Positions 34,399 to 43,690 of a DNA stretch of 64,000 nucleotides are shown here, one piece after another (within the stretch, counting starts at the first letter, position 1; every line of letters starts with the position of its first letter). The stretch is taken from contig JBEBJI010000003.1 of NCBI GenBank assembly GCA_040079935.1, forward strand, positions 1 through 64,000, given 5' to 3'. The translations under genes were made by a program, and so were the position numbers. The notes below the pieces were generated by a model. That model ran no database searches and was not told the DNA's origin. It saw only the letters and a list, made by a program, of their open reading frames with translations. Source of the DNA: Methylotenera_A sp040079935 (GTDB taxonomy: Bacteria; Pseudomonadota; Gammaproteobacteria; Burkholderiales; Methylophilaceae).

Positions 34399-35169
34399 TC
34401 AAAACCCGCGCCAAGCAAAGCCAACATCTTGCGCCGCAATGCCTATCCAATCCAAATCACAATTAAGTACTTGGCTTAAGGCTTTTTTTGCCAGTTCTGG
34501 CGTGTTATTTTTAGCACTTAAATGCGCCGCGATGATGTGTTTTAACTTAGTGTTATCTAATTTAGATAACAGACTGGCCGCACTCCCGTTATCAAGGTGG
34601 CCTAGTCGACCGCCTACGCGCTTTTTAAGCGTGTATGGGTAGGCACCATTTTCCAGCATATGCACATCATGATTACATTCCAACACCAACGCATCACAGC
34701 TGCTTAGCACTTGCTCGATATGCTGCGTGGATGCGCCTGCGTCAGTCAGCACGCCTAATTTGTATTCGCCATCGCTAAAGGTAAATTGTGTGGGTTCGCG
34801 CGCGTCGTGCGGCACTGGGTAGGGAGAAATTTCAATGTCTTCAATTTGAAACTTGGTGTGACTATCTATGACATTTAGACAGATTTTTGCATTTTCTGGT
34901 AAATAACGTTCACACATTTTTAAACTACCGTGCGACAGCCAAACGGGAATATTATATTTGGCCGCCAACTTAAAAGCGCCCTTTGCGTGGTCATCATGCT
35001 CGTGCGTGACCAAAATGCCGGTAATCTGCTCGGGCGCTAAGTCTATCTTTTGCAAACGCTTAACAATTTCACTTACGCCAAAACCACAATCCAACAAAAG
35101 TCTTGTCGAGGCTTCTTCTATCACCATGCAGTTACCCGCACTACCACTGCCTATAGACGCAAAGCGCAT
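34399..35169 (-). CDS. MBL-fold metallo-hydrolase (YycJ/WalJ-like)
   Basis: Metallo-beta-lactamase fold protein of 256 residues. The zinc motif HEHDDH is at 56-61, with further ligands in the DAGAST and ECNHDVHML segments. It has a C-terminal HIIAAHLSAKNNTPELA. YycJ relatives in Firmicutes act in DNA repair and cell division timing, but the role here is unproven. It ends in a run dapA-bamC-MBL on the minus strand, a common order in betaproteobacteria. Confidence 0.88.
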   Translation of the reverse strand: MRFASIGSGSAGNCMVIEEASTRLLLDCGFGVSEIVKRLQKIDLAPEQITGILVTHEHDDHAKGAFKLAAKYNIPVWLSHGSLKMCERYLPENAKICLNVIDSHTKFQIEDIEISPYPVPHDAREPTQFTFSDGEYKLGVLTDAGASTQHIEQVLSSCDALVLECNHDVHMLENGAYPYTLKKRVGGRLGHLDNGSAASLLSKLDNTKLKHIIAAHLSAKNNTPELAKKALSQVLNCDLDWIGIAAQDVGFAWRGF

Positions 35170-35229
35170 TATTGAATGTAAGTCGCGAAGCGCATTATTT
35201 TATACACCTCGAAAAGCGCATACTTACTG

Positions 35230-36495
35230 CTATTTCAACTGATCGTATAACAACGAAATGATGCGATTAGCTGTAGTGCTACGGTTATTTTTATCGTCTT
35301 TATCCACTACATTCACGCGAGTGCCGCCATTTTCCGTTTCGGTCACTTTGATGCGATATTGCTTAGCAGGATCAGTTTTTCCGTCGTCACCTTTCCAAAA
35401 CTGCAATTTATCGACTATAGTTTTTTCATCTTTTGGTTTAGATTTATTTTCCACTTCAGGCTCGTCATCTTTCCAAAAAGCGAGCGTATCTAACAAACCT
35501 TTTTTCTTTGTAGGGCCGTCGTCAATGTCCACATCGGCATAACGCACAAAAAACAAACCGTTCGAGCGATCTTTATCTTCAGTCACAAAACCGATTCTAT
35601 CAAGCGCCAAGCCCACACGACGCCAGCCGCGATCAAAAGGATCATTCAATTTCAAGGTAACGCTACTATCAGCCTCTTTCAACACCTCTGCACGTTTTTC
35701 GCTGACTGGATTTGCAGCAATTTCTTGCGCACGTTTTTCTGTTACACCCAGTTTCACCATCAATCGGCGCAATAATTCCGCGTCTAATTCAGCGGCATTT
35801 TCTTCAACTGTTTTATCTGATTTTGTGCCATCAAGACGATAACCTGTTTCAACCTCGCCGTAATTAGTTCTTACTTTGTTTTTCCCGTCATCAGGTGCAC
35901 TAGTAACAGTGCGATGTGTCATATAAATTTCTGTTGAGCCTTCTTTTTCTCCACGTTCTAAACGGGTACGAAACTTACGCCTATCAGCAAAACCAGAAAG
36001 CTTATCCAACCATTTATCAAACTTTTCGCCTATATTTTTTTTGCCTTCTGCAGCTTTAATCGCATCCGCTTCTATCCATTCAGTTTCCATCACGCCTGTT
36101 TCTGCATTTTCGACGCGCACTGCAAAGCCTTGATCAATCCAAAATTCACGTACTACAAGCCAAACTTTCTCGGCGGACGCATTTACCACCAACCAACGCT
36201 GTGCACCCGCCTTTTCCATGCGCACGCCATCGGAGTTAGGCAAAACCTTCTCTACGCCAGACTCTTGGCCATCTTGCGCTTGATTGTAAGCATTATAAGT
36301 AGTACTTCCACCGGGCACACTATAGGCATCACTAGTGCGCACTGCTGTTAAATCTGGCGGAACTTCAAGCGGCTTTGAGCGACCAGCGCCCTTGTAATCA
36401 GACGTGTTATCGATAAATGGAATAGAATCGCACGCGCTTACAAACAGCGTCAGTAGGGTAGTTGCGATTAATTTAGATAGTGCATTTTGTTTCAT
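35230..36495 (-). CDS. bamC: Outer-membrane assembly lipoprotein BamC
   Basis: Subunit of the BAM complex that inserts beta-barrel proteins. Lipobox LFVSAC with C near residue 22. The two helix-grip domains are recognisable (residues about 95-180 and 255-420; GAQRWLVVNASAEKVWLVVREFW and DPFDRGWRRVGLALDRIGF). At 421 residues it is somewhat longer than E. coli BamC, with a K/D/E-rich insertion in the second domain. Directly downstream of dapA, as in E. coli. Confidence 0.92.
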   Translation of the reverse strand: MKQNALSKLIATTLLTLFVSACDSIPFIDNTSDYKGAGRSKPLEVPPDLTAVRTSDAYSVPGGSTTYNAYNQAQDGQESGVEKVLPNSDGVRMEKAGAQRWLVVNASAEKVWLVVREFWIDQGFAVRVENAETGVMETEWIEADAIKAAEGKKNIGEKFDKWLDKLSGFADRRKFRTRLERGEKEGSTEIYMTHRTVTSAPDDGKNKVRTNYGEVETGYRLDGTKSDKTVEENAAELDAELLRRLMVKLGVTEKRAQEIAANPVSEKRAEVLKEADSSVTLKLNDPFDRGWRRVGLALDRIGFVTEDKDRSNGLFFVRYADVDIDDGPTKKKGLLDTLAFWKDDEPEVENKSKPKDEKTIVDKLQFWKGDDGKTDPAKQYRIKVTETENGGTRVNVVDKDDKNNRSTTANRIISLLYDQLK

Positions 36496-36524
36496 GTTTC
36501 TGCCACCATTTACTATAAAAAATA

Positions 36525-37403
36525 CTAAGAAATAAGTTCTGCTTGGCGCATTGCCGCGCGCAACACATCATGATATTGCGCAGATAAATTCACCATCGGC
36601 AAACGTATGCCCGTTTTAATCAAACCCATTTGTTGTAGCACCCATTTCACAGGAATTGGATTAGGCTCAATAAATAATTTTTGATGCAATGCAAATAATT
36701 TTGCGTTAATTTCGCAGGCCTTTTTCACATTGCCAGCCATAGCCGCTTTACACATTTCACTCATTAATTTTGGCGCAACATTGGCTGTCACAGAAATTAC
36801 ACCATGTCCACCAAGCAGCATTAACGCCATTCCTGTGGCATCATCACCACTATAAACAGCAAAGTCCTTTGGCGCGCGCAACAACAAATCGGTACCACGC
36901 TCAATGCCGCCAGTTGCATCCTTAATGCCAACAATATTTTTAACTTGCGCCAATCTCAAGGCAGTATCGTTGCTAATGTCGCAACCCGTGCGGCCTGGCA
37001 CATTGTATAAAATCTGCGGGATATCCACCGCGCCAGCAACCGCCGCAAAATGTTGATACAAGCCTTCTTGCGTGGGTTTATTGTAATATGGTGCCACTAA
37101 TAAGCAGGCATCTACACCTAAGGCTTTTGCATTAGCTGTAAGTTCAATCGCTTCGCTGGTAGAATTTGCGCCAGTACCCGCAATCACCGCAACGCGACCC
37201 GCAACATGTTCAACTGTAGTTTCAATCAGCAAACAATGCTCAGCCACATCCACCGTTGGCGATTCACCCGTGGTTCCAACAATCACAATACCGTCAGTGC
37301 CAGCTTCGACGTGCCAATCAATCAGCGCGCGTAGTGCATCTAAATCCAAACTGCCATCGTCTAACATTGGCGTAACGATTGCTACCATACTGCCTTGCAA
37401 CAT
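36525..37403 (-). CDS. dapA: 4-hydroxy-tetrahydrodipicolinate synthase
   Basis: First enzyme of the lysine and diaminopimelate branch. Schiff-base lysine K161 (GIKDATGG), catalytic Y133 (YNVPGRTG), and the TTGESPT motif near residue 44. At 292 residues it is of standard length. Its stop lies 29 bases before bamC. The upstream 274-base region (37404-37677) holds no gene that I can see, only A/T-rich sequence with a TATAAT at 37643 that may serve rnfA. Confidence 0.97.
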   Translation of the reverse strand: MLQGSMVAIVTPMLDDGSLDLDALRALIDWHVEAGTDGIVIVGTTGESPTVDVAEHCLLIETTVEHVAGRVAVIAGTGANSTSEAIELTANAKALGVDACLLVAPYYNKPTQEGLYQHFAAVAGAVDIPQILYNVPGRTGCDISNDTALRLAQVKNIVGIKDATGGIERGTDLLLRAPKDFAVYSGDDATGMALMLLGGHGVISVTANVAPKLMSEMCKAAMAGNVKKACEINAKLFALHQKLFIEPNPIPVKWVLQQMGLIKTGIRLPMVNLSAQYHDVLRAAMRQAELIS

Positions 37404-37677
37404 ATCAAAACCTGCTAAAAATAAAGTGTACTATTTTAACCGAAACTACCGCTTTAATGCTAAAACGCTGTTGCTTACACCTCATAAATAAATCACATAT
37501 AATAAATAACGCTAAAAATATAATTAAATATTCTTTTTAAATATATAACAATGTCTTTAAAATGGCTATTTTACGATTAGTTACTTAACGCCCCAGCCTT
37601 GATTTTGGTTGAATTTGCGGCAATCCCAACGCTAAATAGCGCTATAATTAAGGCTAATTAAAAACACGAAACACGCT

Positions 37678-38271
37678 ATGAATATAGACTTTCATCATTA
37701 CATCATGATTTTGCTGGGCACGGTGCTGGTCAACAACATTGTGCTGGTCAAAATTTTGGGTTTATGCCCATTCATGGGTGTTTCTAAAAAACTTGAAGCC
37801 TCAATTGGTATGGCTGCCGCGACTGCTTTTGTATTAACAATTGGCAGTATGACCAGTTGGGCGATTAACCATTATTTGCTCGAGCCAAACAGCTTGCAAT
37901 ATTTACGCACGCTGTCGTTTATTGTGGTTATCGCGGGCGTGGTGCAATTTACCGAAATCGTCATGGAAAAAAGCTTTCCGCTGCTGTATCAAATGTTGGG
38001 GATTTTTCTGCCGCTCATCACCACCAATTGCGCGGTGCTAGGCATTCCTTTGCTAAATGCACAAACCAGCCAAGGCCCAATAGAATCAGGCTTGTACGGC
38101 TTTGGTGGCGCAGTTGGTTTTTCGATGGTGCTGATTTTATTCGCCAGCATGCGCGAGCGTTTAGAAGCCGCCGATGTGCCCAAAGCGTTTCAAGGCTCCG
38201 CAATTGCGATGATTACCGCAGCACTGATGAGCCTAGCCTTCATGGGTTTTGCTGGATTAGATAAATACTAG
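37678..38271 (+). CDS. rnfA: Rnf complex subunit RnfA
   Basis: Integral membrane subunit with six helices of the ion-translocating ferredoxin:NAD+ oxidoreductase. Starts MNIDFHHYIMILLGTVLVNNIVL and has ILGLCPFMGVSKKLE and GIFLPLITTNCAVLG. RnfA and RnfE together carry an intramembrane [2Fe-2S] cluster through such cysteines. It is 197 residues long. First of six complete rnf genes in order A-B-C-D-G-E. Confidence 0.97.
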   Translation: MNIDFHHYIMILLGTVLVNNIVLVKILGLCPFMGVSKKLEASIGMAAATAFVLTIGSMTSWAINHYLLEPNSLQYLRTLSFIVVIAGVVQFTEIVMEKSFPLLYQMLGIFLPLITTNCAVLGIPLLNAQTSQGPIESGLYGFGGAVGFSMVLILFASMRERLEAADVPKAFQGSAIAMITAALMSLAFMGFAGLDKY

Positions 38272-38290
38272 GTTTGGTAAGTATTAATTA

Positions 38291-38848
38291 ATGTTAACTG
38301 CTTTATACATCATGATCGGCCTAGCGCTTTTACTCGGAGCGGCTTTGGGCTATGCCGCGCTTAAATTCAAGGTAGAAGGCGACCCGCTAATCGCGCGCAT
38401 AGATGCCATTTTGCCACAAACACAATGCGGTCAATGCGGCTTCCCTGGTTGCAAGCCCTATGCAACGGCTATCGCAGAAGGTCGTGCCGATATTAACCAA
38501 TGCCCGCCAGGCGGTGATGCGGGCGTGCGCGCACTGGCCGACTTGATGGGTATGGAATATAAACCGCTGAACGCAGAAAACGGCGTGGAAAAACCAAAAG
38601 CAGTAGCATTTATTGATGAGCCCGTTTGCATTGGTTGCACGCTGTGCATTCAAGCTTGTCCTGTTGATGCAATTCTAGGCGCTGCAAAGCATATGCATAC
38701 CATTATCACCAGCGAGTGCACAGGCTGTGAGCTATGTGTGGCGCCATGTCCAGTCGATTGCATTACCATGGTGCCAATTGCCGAAACGCCTGATAATTGG
38801 AAGTGGAAATATCCAATTATTCCGATTAAACCAACTTTTACACTCTAA
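38291..38848 (+). CDS. rnfB: Rnf complex subunit RnfB
   Basis: Ferredoxin-like electron entry subunit with an N-terminal membrane anchor. One [4Fe-4S] site is the Fes motif C-x2-C-x4-C (TQCGQCGFPGCKPYA). Two further sites of the 8Fe type are CIGCTLCIQACPVDAI and CTGCELCVAPCPVDCI. It is 185 residues long, a short RnfB typical of proteobacteria. It starts 19 bases after rnfA. Confidence 0.96.
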   Translation: MLTALYIMIGLALLLGAALGYAALKFKVEGDPLIARIDAILPQTQCGQCGFPGCKPYATAIAEGRADINQCPPGGDAGVRALADLMGMEYKPLNAENGVEKPKAVAFIDEPVCIGCTLCIQACPVDAILGAAKHMHTIITSECTGCELCVAPCPVDCITMVPIAETPDNWKWKYPIIPIKPTFTL

Positions 38849-38855
38849 TAAAAAA

Positions 38856-40679
38856 ATGAACGCATTGGTTAATTTAAATAATTTACTCAAAACCGCGAAA
38901 GAGATTTTTCCTTTCCACGGCGGCGTACATCCGCCTGAAAACAAAGCGCAATCGACGCAATTGCCGATTGGCATTTTGGCGTTGCCCGAAAAAATTGTGC
39001 TGCCGCTACGCCAGCACGTCGGTAATATTCCTAAAATAAAAGTTGCTGTTGGCGATAAAGTCTTAAAAGGTCAATTGCTAGCAGAAGCAGAAGGCACTGT
39101 CTCTGCAGCTATTCACGCGACGACATCTGGCACAATTTCTGCAATTGAAGATGCCGTTATTCCGCATCCTTCTGGCTTGCCAGATCACTGCATCACCATT
39201 ACGCCAGATGGCAAAGACGAATGGATTAAACGCCAGCCGCAAGATTGGCGCCATATCGATTGCAATACTTTAATTGCAAGCTTGCGCTCATCTGGCATTG
39301 TTGGTTTGGGAGGGGCAACCTTCCCTACACATATCAAGCTGCGTGTAGGCTGTAAATCAGAAGTACACACGATAGTAATAAATGCTGCTGAATGTGAACC
39401 CTACATTACTTGCGACGACATGTTGATACGTGAGCGCGCGGACGAAATTGTCAAAGGCATTGCCATTGCGCAACATTTATTGGGTGCAGAGCGCGTACTC
39501 ATTGGAATCGAAGATAACAAACCAAAAGCCGCCGCCTCCATGCAAGCGGCTATCGACGCTGCCAACATTAAAAGCATGCAGGTCATCATCGTGCCAACGC
39601 TTTATCCCAGCGGCGATGCGCGGCGTTTGGTGCATTTGGTACTCGGTACGGAAATTCCATACGATAAACGCTCAACTGAAGTTGGTTTACAAGTGTTTAA
39701 CGTCGCGACAGTGCTGGCGCTGTATCGTTATTTTGAGCTCGGCGAGCCGTCGATTAGCCGCATTGTTTCGATGGCGGGCGATGTGAATCAACCGCAAAAT
39801 TTTGAGGTGCTATTCGGCACACCTTTGCCACATTTGGTTAAAGCAGCAGGTGGCGCCAAACCCGAAACCACGCACTACATCATGGGCGGCCCGATGATGG
39901 GCTTCGATTTGCCTGATGAAAATGTGCCGATTACCAAAGCCGCCAATTGTATCATTGCGGCTTCGCCAAATTTGTTCGCGCCACTGCCACCCGCTATGCC
40001 GTGCATACGCTGCGCGCGCTGCGCCGATGCTTGCCCAGTGAATTTGCAGCCGCAAGAACTTTATTGGTTTGCCAAGGCGGACAATTTTGAAAAAGCCAAA
40101 GACTACAAATTGTTCGATTGCATCGAATGCGGTGCGTGTAGCTACGTTTGCCCCAGCAACATCCCGCTAGTGCAATATTATCGCTACGCAAAAAGTGAAA
40201 TTATCGCGATTGATAAAGCGCACGAGGCAGCCGATTTAGCACGTGAACGCAATGACTTTAGATTGGCCAGAATTGAGCACGAAAAACTTGAACGCGCGCA
40301 AAAACATGCAGAACGCGCCGCTGCGCAGAAAGAAGCAGCTAACAATGCATTAGGAAATTCAATTAATGATGCTCTGCAAGCCAATATCCATGCGGGTGCT
40401 GGCGATGCCAAAAAAGCGATAATTGCTGCCGCCATTGAACGTGCAAAGGCCGCCAAAGTAGCAGCGCAACAATCTGGCGACGCGCCAAAAAATGTAGCAA
40501 ACGCAGACGAAACTGTAAAAAAAGAAATTGCGGAAATTGATGCAAGACGCGCTGCTGTCAGCTTAGAAGCGCCAAATGTTGACGCTGAAAAACAAGCGAA
40601 AATAGCTGCTGCGATTGAACGCGCCAAAGCCGCAAAAGCCGCGGCCGAAGCAGCGAAGAAAAATGAGAAGAAAAACTGA
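38856..40679 (+). CDS. rnfC: Rnf complex subunit RnfC
   Basis: NADH-side, FMN-binding soluble subunit of about 607 residues from the ATG at 38856, 7 bases after the rnfB stop. The N-terminal part has FPFHGGVHPPENK. Two [4Fe-4S] motifs follow: CIRCARCADACPVN and CIECGACSYVCPSN. The tail of about 130 residues is low-complexity with repeated AAAIERAKAAK units. The dispersed 39-bp element is inserted in it (residues about 505-518, DALQANIHAGAGD). The tail is typical of proteobacterial RnfC. Confidence 0.96.
   Translation: MNALVNLNNLLKTAKEIFPFHGGVHPPENKAQSTQLPIGILALPEKIVLPLRQHVGNIPKIKVAVGDKVLKGQLLAEAEGTVSAAIHATTSGTISAIEDAVIPHPSGLPDHCITITPDGKDEWIKRQPQDWRHIDCNTLIASLRSSGIVGLGGATFPTHIKLRVGCKSEVHTIVINAAECEPYITCDDMLIRERADEIVKGIAIAQHLLGAERVLIGIEDNKPKAAASMQAAIDAANIKSMQVIIVPTLYPSGDARRLVHLVLGTEIPYDKRSTEVGLQVFNVATVLALYRYFELGEPSISRIVSMAGDVNQPQNFEVLFGTPLPHLVKAAGGAKPETTHYIMGGPMMGFDLPDENVPITKAANCIIAASPNLFAPLPPAMPCIRCARCADACPVNLQPQELYWFAKADNFEKAKDYKLFDCIECGACSYVCPSNIPLVQYYRYAKSEIIAIDKAHEAADLARERNDFRLARIEHEKLERAQKHAERAAAQKEAANNALGNSINDALQANIHAGAGDAKKAIIAAAIERAKAAKVAAQQSGDAPKNVANADETVKKEIAEIDARRAAVSLEAPNVDAEKQAKIAAAIERAKAAKAAAEAAKKNEKKN
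40369..40407 (+). repeat. 39-bp dispersed palindromic element, copy 9 (inside rnfC)
   Basis: Left arm ATGCTCTGCAA, core GCCAATATCCATGCGGG, right arm TGCTGGCGATG, the same variant as in the cupin gene copy at 32542. Read as A-L-Q-A-N-I-H-A in the Ala-rich tail. Confidence 0.92.
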
Positions 40680-41698
40680 TGAATAGAAGCCCTTATATTT
40701 CCGACGCCCCAAGCGTTTCAAATATTATGATGAAAGTGTTGCTGGCGCTGGTGCCTGGCATTATCGCTTATGTGTGGGTTTTTGGCGGCGGCATTTTGGT
40801 TACTTTGCTGCTTGCAACCGTAACCGCATTAATTGCCGAAGCCGCGATGCTAAAAATTCGTCGCCGGCCAATTGCGCCATTTTTAAGCGATTACAGTGCT
40901 GTCATCACTGCATGGCTACTAGCACTTTCTATTCCGCCACTCGCACCTTGGTGGTTGATTGTCGTTGGTACTTTGTTTGCAATTGTGGTCGCAAAACAGC
41001 TTTATGGTGGATTGGGCTACAACCCATTCAACCCCGCCATGATTGGCTATGCAGTGCTGTTAATTTCTTTCCCCGCGATTATGACCAAGTGGCCAGCCGC
41101 CTTGCAGTTGGCACAAACTCCATTGAGTTTTACAGATCAATTACACTATATTTTTAGCGGACTTTTGCCGCAAGATGTGAAGCTGGACGCGGTGACCAGC
41201 GCAACGCCGCTGGATTATTTAAAAACACAACTGACGCTAAAACATGATGCTGAAAGCATTATGCAAGCGCCCATATTCGGCGCGCTAGGCGGCAAAGGTG
41301 GCGAATTTGTTACGGGCGCATATTTGCTCGGCGGCTTGTATTTATGGCAGCAAAAAATTATATCTTGGCATTTGCCAACCGCTTTCTTAGGCGCTCTGGC
41401 GCTTGTTTCTGGCGTATTTTGGATGTTGAACCCAACAGCATTTGCATCACCAATTTTTCACCTATTTAGCGGCGCGAGCATGCTGTGTGCATTTTTTATT
41501 ATCACCGACCCCATTAGCGGTCCGACCACGCCCAAAGGCAAGCTATACTTTGCCGCTGGGGTGGCAGTGATTACTTATTTAGTACGCGTGTATGGCGGTT
41601 ATCCAGATGGTGTGGCATTTGCGGTGATCTTTATGAATATTTGCGTACCGTTGATTGACGCGCATACGCAACCTAGAGTGTTTGGACATAAAAAATAA
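40679..41698 (+). CDS. rnfD: Rnf complex subunit RnfD
   Basis: Membrane subunit of 339 residues with about ten helices. FMN is expected on the threonine of the segment DAVTSATPLDYL (near residue 180). Starts MNRSPYISDAP, typical of the family. Its ATG overlaps the rnfC stop, and its stop overlaps the rnfG start (TAATG). Confidence 0.96.
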   Translation: MNRSPYISDAPSVSNIMMKVLLALVPGIIAYVWVFGGGILVTLLLATVTALIAEAAMLKIRRRPIAPFLSDYSAVITAWLLALSIPPLAPWWLIVVGTLFAIVVAKQLYGGLGYNPFNPAMIGYAVLLISFPAIMTKWPAALQLAQTPLSFTDQLHYIFSGLLPQDVKLDAVTSATPLDYLKTQLTLKHDAESIMQAPIFGALGGKGGEFVTGAYLLGGLYLWQQKIISWHLPTAFLGALALVSGVFWMLNPTAFASPIFHLFSGASMLCAFFIITDPISGPTTPKGKLYFAAGVAVITYLVRVYGGYPDGVAFAVIFMNICVPLIDAHTQPRVFGHKK

Positions 41699-42327
41699 TG
41701 CCAGAAACCATTATTAAACACGCCAGCAAAACCGCCATTACGCTCATCGCATTTGCGGTGGTGTTTACCGCGCTGTTGGCTTACATATTTCAAGTCACCA
41801 AAGTGCCGATTGAGCAAAGTGAAGCCAAAGCCCGTTTGGCGCTATTTCGGCAAATTGTGCCAGAGAATATGCATGATAACGATATTCTAAAAGATAAACT
41901 TACGATTGCGCCAAATGACTTACTAGGCAATAAACAAGCAACCATCGCTAACCGCGCGCGCATCAACAACGTGCCAGCGGCGGTGATTTTAGAGGCGGTT
42001 GCACACGATGGTTATAGTGGCGATATTAAGCTCTTAATTGCGATTAAATATGATGGCAGCATTAGTGGCGTGCGCGTGCTAACGCACAAGGAAACGCCTG
42101 GTTTGGGCGATTATATCGACATTGCTAAAGATGATTGGATTAAACTTTTTGACGGCGAATCACTCACAAAGACGAGTGATAAGAATTGGAATGTTAAAAA
42201 AGATAATGGCCAATTTGATTACATGGCGGGCGCAACTATTACGCCACGCGCAGTGATAAAAGCGGTGCATAAAGCACTGCAATATTTTGAGGTGAATAGA
42301 GCAACATTGTTCGCAGAAAGTAAGTAA
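41698..42327 (+). CDS. rnfG: Rnf complex subunit RnfG
   Basis: Single-spanning membrane protein with periplasmic FMN domain, 209 residues. The covalent FMN threonine lies in MAGATITPRAV near residue 180. An N-terminal helix is at about 12-32. Upstream motif KETPGLGDYID. It connects rnfD and rnfE in tight succession. Confidence 0.96.
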   Translation: MPETIIKHASKTAITLIAFAVVFTALLAYIFQVTKVPIEQSEAKARLALFRQIVPENMHDNDILKDKLTIAPNDLLGNKQATIANRARINNVPAAVILEAVAHDGYSGDIKLLIAIKYDGSISGVRVLTHKETPGLGDYIDIAKDDWIKLFDGESLTKTSDKNWNVKKDNGQFDYMAGATITPRAVIKAVHKALQYFEVNRATLFAESK

Positions 42328-42329
42328 AA

Positions 42330-43022
42330 ATGAGTCAATATACTGAAATTATAGAAAATGGATTATGGAAGCAAAACCCAGGCGTGGTTCAGCTTTTGGG
42401 CTTGTGCCCCACTTTGGCGGTAACCACTTCTGTGGTGAATGGCGTGAGCCTTGGTTTGGCAACCGCATTGGTGATGGCGGCGGCCAATGGCGCGGTTTCA
42501 CCCGTGCGTAAATTTGTACCTGCCGAAATTCGTGTACCTGTCTTTATTTTGGTTATCGCTGCTTTAGTCACGGTAATCGATTTAACTATTCACGGCTTTG
42601 CCGAGCCGTTGCACAAAGTGTTAGGCATCTTTATTCCACTCATTGTGGTGAACTGTATCGTGCTCGCGCGCGTGGAGTCTTTTGCTGCAAAAAACGAACC
42701 TACGCCTTCTATTTTGGATGGGTTCATGATGGGCTTGGGATTAACCCTAGTGCTAGGTATTTTAGGTGGAATGCGCGAACTTGTTGGCAAAGGCACGCTG
42801 TTTTCTGGGCTAGATTTAGCCTTCGGCGCAAATTTCAAGCCTTATGTGTTGACAGTGATTTCCGATTATCACGGCTTTTTGCTGGCAATTTTACCGCCAG
42901 GCGCATTCTTGGGGTTAGCGTGTTTGATTGCTATGCGCAATTGGGCTGAACAACGCAAATCCAAACCTACAATCAACGTTAATCAAGACAAATCCAGCGT
43001 CTCACTCAAGCCTGCACATTAA
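42330..43022 (+). CDS. rnfE: Rnf complex subunit RnfE
   Basis: Membrane subunit of 230 residues, paralogous to RnfA (LGLCPTLAVTTSVVNG and IFIPLIVVNCIVLAR). Last gene of the rnf operon. Start two bases after rnfG. Confidence 0.96.
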   Translation: MSQYTEIIENGLWKQNPGVVQLLGLCPTLAVTTSVVNGVSLGLATALVMAAANGAVSPVRKFVPAEIRVPVFILVIAALVTVIDLTIHGFAEPLHKVLGIFIPLIVVNCIVLARVESFAAKNEPTPSILDGFMMGLGLTLVLGILGGMRELVGKGTLFSGLDLAFGANFKPYVLTVISDYHGFLLAILPPGAFLGLACLIAMRNWAEQRKSKPTINVNQDKSSVSLKPAH

Positions 43023-43027
43023 ACGCC

Positions 43028-43690
43028 ATGAACGCGGAAAAACGTTACCAAATTTTTTCGCGCTTAAGCGCCGCCATTCCCAAACCCGCCACTGAGCTGG
43101 AATACAACAGCACGTTTGAATTATTAATCGCCGTTATTTTATCTGCGCAGGCGACTGACAAAGGTGTGAATATCGCCACACGTAAACTTTTTAAAGTTGC
43201 CAATACGCCACAAAGCATTTTTAACTTAGGCGTCGAAAGCCTAGAAAGTTACATTAAAACCATCGGGCTTTATCACGCAAAGGCAAAGAATGTGATTGCT
43301 TGTTGCGAGCAATTAATACAAAAACATCAGTCCCAAGTACCCAATACCAGAGCGGCTCTCGAGGCACTTTCTGGCGTCGGTAGAAAAACTGCAAACGTGA
43401 TGTTGAATACTGCATTTGGGCAACCGACGATTGCAGTCGATACACATTTATTTCGACTGGGAAACCGCACTAAATTAGCGGTTGGCAAAAATGTACTGCA
43501 AGTGGAACAAAAATATTTAAAGACAATTCCAGCAGAATTTATGCACGATGCGCATCATTTACTTATTTTGCATGGCCGCTACACTTGCACAGCACGCAAC
43601 CCAAAATGCGGCGAGTGTTGTATTGTGGATTTATGCGAATTTAAAGATAAAATCATTCCCAAAATACACCTCATGGCGGGACAAATATGA
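43028..43690 (+). CDS. nth: Endonuclease III
   Basis: DNA glycosylase/AP lyase for oxidised pyrimidines. Helix-hairpin-helix LSGVGRKTANVML with catalytic K120, catalytic D138 (VDTHLFRL), and a [4Fe-4S] cluster with C187, C194, C197 and C203. It is 220 residues long, the end of the rnfABCDGE-nth operon as in E. coli. The last four bases overlap the next start. Confidence 0.97.
   Translation: MNAEKRYQIFSRLSAAIPKPATELEYNSTFELLIAVILSAQATDKGVNIATRKLFKVANTPQSIFNLGVESLESYIKTIGLYHAKAKNVIACCEQLIQKHQSQVPNTRAALEALSGVGRKTANVMLNTAFGQPTIAVDTHLFRLGNRTKLAVGKNVLQVEQKYLKTIPAEFMHDAHHLLILHGRYTCTARNPKCGECCIVDLCEFKDKIIPKIHLMAGQI

Noticed and set aside
37404..37677. Possible small RNA or riboswitch between dapA and rnfA (a lysine riboswitch would be expected upstream of some lysine genes)
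   Set aside because: No conserved riboswitch core or strong hairpin could be seen. Only A/T-rich sequence and a possible -10.
40184..40627. 147-residue minus-strand open frame over the rnfC tail
   Set aside because: A shadow of the Ala/Lys repeat tail of RnfC, with no ribosome binding site.
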